DNA of 64,000 nt from Dolomedes plantarius (lineage: Eukaryota; Arthropoda; Arachnida; Araneae; Dolomedidae), in assembly GCA_907164885.2 (NCBI GenBank), contig OU015496.1:578221-642220 (forward strand), in the 5' to 3' direction. Below, one piece after another: positions 59,940 to 64,000 of the stretch (position 1 is its first letter; each line of letters opens with the position of its first letter). The notes below the pieces were generated by a model. That model did no database searches. It was not told the origin of the DNA and saw nothing but the letters and a program-made list of their open reading frames with translations. The position numbers and the translations under genes are program-made.

Positions 59940-60321
59940 TGATTTTTTCCGCCTTTCTGACGTTTCGAGTATAAAGAAATCTTTCCTTTGCTTAATCAAA
60001 AGAAGAAATCTTTCCTTTGTTTATTCAAAAAGTGAAACCATATTTTTATCTTTAAAAAGATTGGGAGGGGATCCCGGATGATTTTTTTTTTGACATGTGG
60101 TCCGTAAGCAGCAAAAGGTTAGTATCCATCGACCTAAGCTTACAGAGGTACCAGTCCCAATTGAGTTATCTTTAGGGTCTTTAAAAAGTTTAAAATTTTT
60201 CTTACCCTAATAATAAAAACCATTGTGATTCAATTCAAAATAGGACATAGCAAACAATTATTTTTGATACTGAATGCATTAACCCCAAGTATAGTATCCT
60301 CTTGAAAGGCATATACATAGA
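59940..60321. other. Spacer after the minisatellite
   Basis: Contains two near-identical ATCTTTCCTTTG strings (about 59979 and 60008). Otherwise nothing recognised. Confidence 0.5.
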
Positions 60322-60461
60322 CTAACTGAAAACCCGCACTTCGCTACGGAGTACATTCAAATTAAATACAAATTTAAAAACGGTTAATGTATGCAATTAA
60401 TGCCAAAAAAATAAATATATATATTTATAATATATGCGACGATCAATGTATACAATTGATG

Positions 60462-60508
<47 letters not shown>

Positions 60509-61015
60509 CGCAAGGGATATTTATTTTTTTTGGATAATATCCAATCGTCTGCTGCATTAGAAAGAAAAAGAATATTTTTTTTTGTCTATTTAATTGTTAT
60601 GCACGTGACGATAAATTTATTTAAAGTACCAGAAAAAGAAATCACGTCATCGGCATTTAATAAATTAAATTCTAAAAAATTTATCTTTAAAAATTCACCA
60701 AAAATTAGAAAATCGAGGTAAAGGTTTGAAACATTTTCAATTTAAAGGAATTTTTATGATCTTTCTCGTGATATAAATTTTATAACCCTTAAATCATTAT
60801 TTTAAATGCAAACTTAAAAAAAGTTACAAAAACAGCTTAAAAATTTAATTTTAAAAAATCTAAGAAGAATTATGAAAAATCTTTCTTAGTGCACCCCTAC
60901 ACCATAAGAAGAATCGCCATGCAAAATTTCAGCCCTTTAGGTCCAGCGGTTTGGTCTGTGCGTTGTATGTCAGTGAGTCAGTGAGTCATTTACGGAACTG
61001 TTTTATATATATAGA
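60322..61015 (-). mobile_element. Helitron family 1, full length
   Basis: The tip on the plus strand is CTAA (60322-60325), after A. On the element strand it therefore ends TTAG, a small departure from CTRR. Hairpin CCCGCACTTCGCTACGG, internal TA tract 60463-60505, TC end at 61015 followed by T. Confidence 0.8.
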
Positions 61016-62612
61016 TAAGTCAGTTTTAGTAATCCCGACGCTAATTTTTAAGTTTCAAAAACTAATTTTGCGTTATTTTGTGCCTGAATTAATGAAATGG
61101 GGAGTTTTACTTTAGGAGTTACCCATCTATTATTGATAGCTTACTATTTTCTCTGAAGGATTTAGACTTCCTTTTAAGCAAGTTTAAAAATTTGAAGAAT
61201 AAAGTTAAGAAAGAATAAACCTTCCACTGAAATTCTACACCCACCCGTCAATAAATTAAAAAATACTAATATATTATTATTATTATATAATTATAAATAC
61301 AAGGCCACATACATAAAATTCTTATTGTTACAAATTATGGGTTCTCCAGAGACCGTCTCAGTTCTTTAAATATTTTGCCAACTTTCAAAGTTTCAAACTA
61401 TTTTACTTTTTAAGCGCTCTTAAAACGGCAAATCCCAGAAAATTTTATCTTGTTTGTCTTTAATCTTTACACGAATCCCTAAAATAGAAAACTGTATCCA
61501 CTAAACTAGAGGAATTAACTATTACTTTTTTCTAAAGCCTCAAGATTACATTCACAAAATATATTTTTAAGTTGACTTTTTCTGTGAAATGTAGCCATGT
61601 GCCTTTGTACTCGAAGCAACGATGTAATTTTCTACAATGCTATATAGCATTTCTTTAACTTAAAAGTTAAAGTGTACTTCAAAACTATTTGCACTTTTGA
61701 ATCAAATCGATCCATTCTTATATGCTTGACAATTCACGGAATTTTCCCTTAGAAACAATGTGGATCAGTTCTTTCAAGTTTACTTAGAATAGAAAAGAGA
61801 GAGATTCTTTTAACATTTAATCGATGTACATATTCAAACAGATCTCATTCTCACTTTAAAATTGTAAATCTCCAAACGGTTCAGTGTAATCGACGGAACA
61901 AAGTTTTATTTCGCGAGATTCTTTCACGAATTCAACTTCAAAAAACTTCTTTAAGAACGGCATATTTCCTTGATTTTTTACGCAATTCAAACGCTAGAGC
62001 CTTCCCGTAGCAAACAAAACTCACTTGAATTTACAGCTATTTCGGCCCATGCAATAAAAGTTTGGAAATATGCATCATCTCCCGTTCATCAAACAACATA
62101 AAATGTACAAATAAAGCTTTGAATCGAAAAGCAAAGCTAAAAAGTACGTCTTAGCTTTACGATAAAACCCGCCATTACGTGCGTGATTTAATAGGTCTTT
62201 AACTTAATAATACATCGACATGTAATCTAAGATGACATATTTTGATACGTATAGGACATGGTTATTCCGTTGACAATGTGAATTTTTCTAAATTAACCTG
62301 GTTTTTCAACTACGATGTTTTTATGAATCGCAAAATGAAAATAGAATTTTACACCCCACTCGAATATTAGTTCAAAACGTTGTAGACTCGGGTAATCTTT
62401 AAAAAATATCTTAGTGAATTGGAGTACTTTTTAACAATTAAGTGTTTAGTTAGTAATAAAGGAATGACAGTAATTATAAGGAACCGTTGTTACTAAAATG
62501 CACGTTTATTACCAAACTATGACTTATGTTTGCATTCGTGTTCATAAAACTTTCCCAAATTAAATATTCTAGTTATAAAGAGAGAAATTATATTCCGGTG
62601 CAACCGATGACA
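61016..62612. other. Spacer, nothing recognised
   Basis: Longest stretch in the window with no recognised element. AT-rich, with only short open frames, none with a recognisable motif. An intron or intergenic region would look like this. Confidence 0.5.
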
Positions 62613-62614
62613 TA

Positions 62615-62862
62615 CCGCACCACGGTAAAAAAAGTGACACAAGTCCAAAAATGGCATTTTTGAGGTTATGTCATTGAAAAATATGTATGAAATACTCCAT
62701 CGTGCACGAAAAACGACACATCTCTATCTCGTAATTTGTCCACATGGGAGCAGTTTATAAGTTTTATTGTAATGCTAGTTCAAGCTGAATAGTATTCTTT
62801 AAGTTGATTTTTCTCAAATGCTTCTTTTTTTGAGTTGTCTCACTTTTCTTGCCGGGTTGCGA
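62615..62862. mobile_element. Small TA-flanked MITE
   Basis: TA (62613-62614, 62863-62864) flanks CCGCACCACGGTAAAAAAAG and the inverted TCGCAACCCGGCAAGAAAAG. The arms stay alignable for about 45 bases (GTGACACAA against GTGAGACAA). 248 bp, AT-rich, non-coding. The superfamily is probably Tc1-mariner, from the TA target. Confidence 0.55.
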
Positions 62863-62864
62863 TA

Positions 62865-63223
62865 TATTGAGCAATCGATAAGGAATGCATATTGTGCAAT
62901 CGAAGACATTTCTTCACCGTAGCATCATGGACGTACATATCGAATAAATATTTGACATCTTGATATTCAAGTTTCCCATTTTGTCGTTTTCATCGATTTT
63001 AAGTATAGGAACATACACAAAAATATTCTATCTCTGTAGCCATATATTTCATGCTGGTCGTGTTTCGTGCTTTTTCAAAATGTCATTTTTTTTAAACATA
63101 TGTTTTTATTCTTTTTCATTTACTGCAGCACTGAGTATTAAATCGAAAGCATTTGTTTTGAGTCAGTAAACGAAATCCCAAAAATCATTTAAATCTTCAG
63201 ATTAAAAACTTGTAGGGTTCGCG
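62865..63223. other. Spacer before the Copia element
   Basis: AT-rich, nothing recognised. Confidence 0.5.
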
Positions 63224-64000
63224 TGTTACTCAGATGCAAATTTCTGGAAGCAGCGCTGTACATGCCAGCCAAAGTAAGTTCGGCGCAGGTGTTTGATCTA
63301 TTTAAAGGGCACATGCTGAGTTGGCAAGAGCCCAAGACTTTAGTAGCGATACGAGAGAGAGCGAGGCAAGCTTGATGGAAGGTGATAGCGGTGTTTCACT
63401 GATAGAGCGTGTATTGGTATTTAGCCGAGGTGGCTGCACGACTTCGAGAATTAGCTCAGAGCCGAGGTGTACGTGTATTGTTAGTAAATGCCTACTCTGC
63501 CTGAGGGATTCATTGCGACCTTTAGTTTCTTAGTACCGCGGGTTGCGGTACTGTTGTGTATTATTTTGGAAGCCCCAAGTCTGTATATGTTAGTCTGCCT
63601 CTACGTAGAGAATAAAAGAGTTATTCTAGAGTTATCCCTCTTACTTTATAATGTGCCTGGACCGTTAGAGATATAAAAAGAAAGGAAGAACCACATAAAC
63701 TTTTGAAATTTGAGAACTTAAATAGCAGAAATTCAATATTCGGCAAGTTTGATGCTTCTGAAGTTGGCAGAATACAACTACTCGTACTGGAAACAAGAGA
63801 TGAAGATTTTGCTTACGGATCGAAGAAGCTGGGAATTTATTGAAGGTGAAACTGTATGTTATGCACCTGAACGAGATAAAAGTGCCTATTCATCGCGGAA
63901 GAAAAGGACATATTCAACAATATACCGAGGGATAGACAGAAAATGTCCGCCCTTGATATCTGAAACGACTGATGGAAAATTTGCTTGGGAAACATAAAAA
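63224..64000 (+). mobile_element. Copia-type LTR retrotransposon, 5' part
   Basis: A GC-richer stretch from about 63224 (TGTTACTCAG) looks like an LTR. It has TATTTAAAGG at about 63299-63308 as a TATA-like box, AATAAAAG at about 63611 as polyadenylation signal, and then a leader and a gag frame from 63752. The exact LTR ends and the primer site could not be fixed. The element continues past the right edge. Confidence 0.55.
63752..63997 (+). pseudogene. Copia-type Gag, N-terminal part with a premature end
   Basis: ATG at 63752 (the frame is open one codon earlier from TTG). The protein matches the Copia gag pattern: KLAEYNYSYWKQEMKILLTD is the N-terminal motif around a Trp, then RRSWEFIEGE, STIYRGIDRKCPPLI and ETTDGKFAWET. 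In this family the region after AW(D/E) normally continues for several hundred residues and includes a zinc knuckle. Here TAA follows at 63995-63997. One missing T in the GGAAACAT context would explain it as a frameshift, but the window ends three bases later, so this cannot be tested. Gag packages the retrotransposon RNA in cytoplasmic particles. Confidence 0.65.

Overview
This is an AT-rich piece of an animal nuclear genome, most likely an arthropod. The Copia-type gag at the right edge and the mix of Tc1, DD41D mariner, Helitron and tRNA-derived SINE sequences make a spider my best guess, but the window does not prove it. I found no convincing host gene. Two runs of exactly 500 N (9140-9639 and 57418-57917) are scaffold gaps. 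Almost everything recognisable is a transposable element, a fossil of one, or a simple or tandem repeat.

Layout. 1-630 is a pogo-like MITE. 649-8843 and 13161-21365 are two direct copies of the same segment of about 8 kb. They differ by a solo LTR and a TTAA-flanked MITE present only in copy 1, a different TTAA MITE present only in copy 2, and smaller indels. Between them lie Helitrons, the first gap, a TTAA MITE that splits a short open frame, and a 600-base TA/TATG array. 21366-24798 holds two Helitrons and a full-length Tc1 element with an uninterrupted 346-residue DD34E transposase. 25652-34190 holds two diverged direct copies of a low-complexity unit. Each copy received its own DD41D mariner insertion, at different sites and in opposite orientations. 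A hAT element with a BED-finger exon sits between them. 34338-35746 is a second Tc1 copy with one early stop. 35756-38010 looks like a decayed hAT that carries a chimeric Helitron and a TTAA MITE.

38635-49550 contains two pogo MITEs of one family, two tRNA-derived SINE copies, a Helitron, a fossil Tc1 with three MITEs stacked in it, and a divergent hAT-like element with terminal inverted repeats of roughly 260 bp, an 8-bp target duplication and a transposase frame broken by one stop. 50092-56120 is microsatellite, two Helitrons, a Tc1 fossil carrying a TAT-flanked MITE, a solo LTR and a palindromic mariner-type MITE that keeps the last codons of its parent transposase. 57229-64000 has a DD41D fragment, the second gap, a tRNA-like sequence, a 32-bp minisatellite, a Helitron, a small TA-flanked MITE and the 5' part of a Copia retrotransposon that runs off the edge.

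The unifying theme is element-on-element insertion. The most informative observations are Helitrons of two families joined end to end without a spare base (CTAG directly followed by TCTA), one Helitron with the 5' end of one family and the 3' end of the other, and the duplicated segment, which supplies empty sites for several insertions. None of the families needs a new kind of biology. The long-TIR hAT-like element is the least familiar item. Coordinates of element ends were read by eye from terminal repeats and target duplications. No database search was possible.
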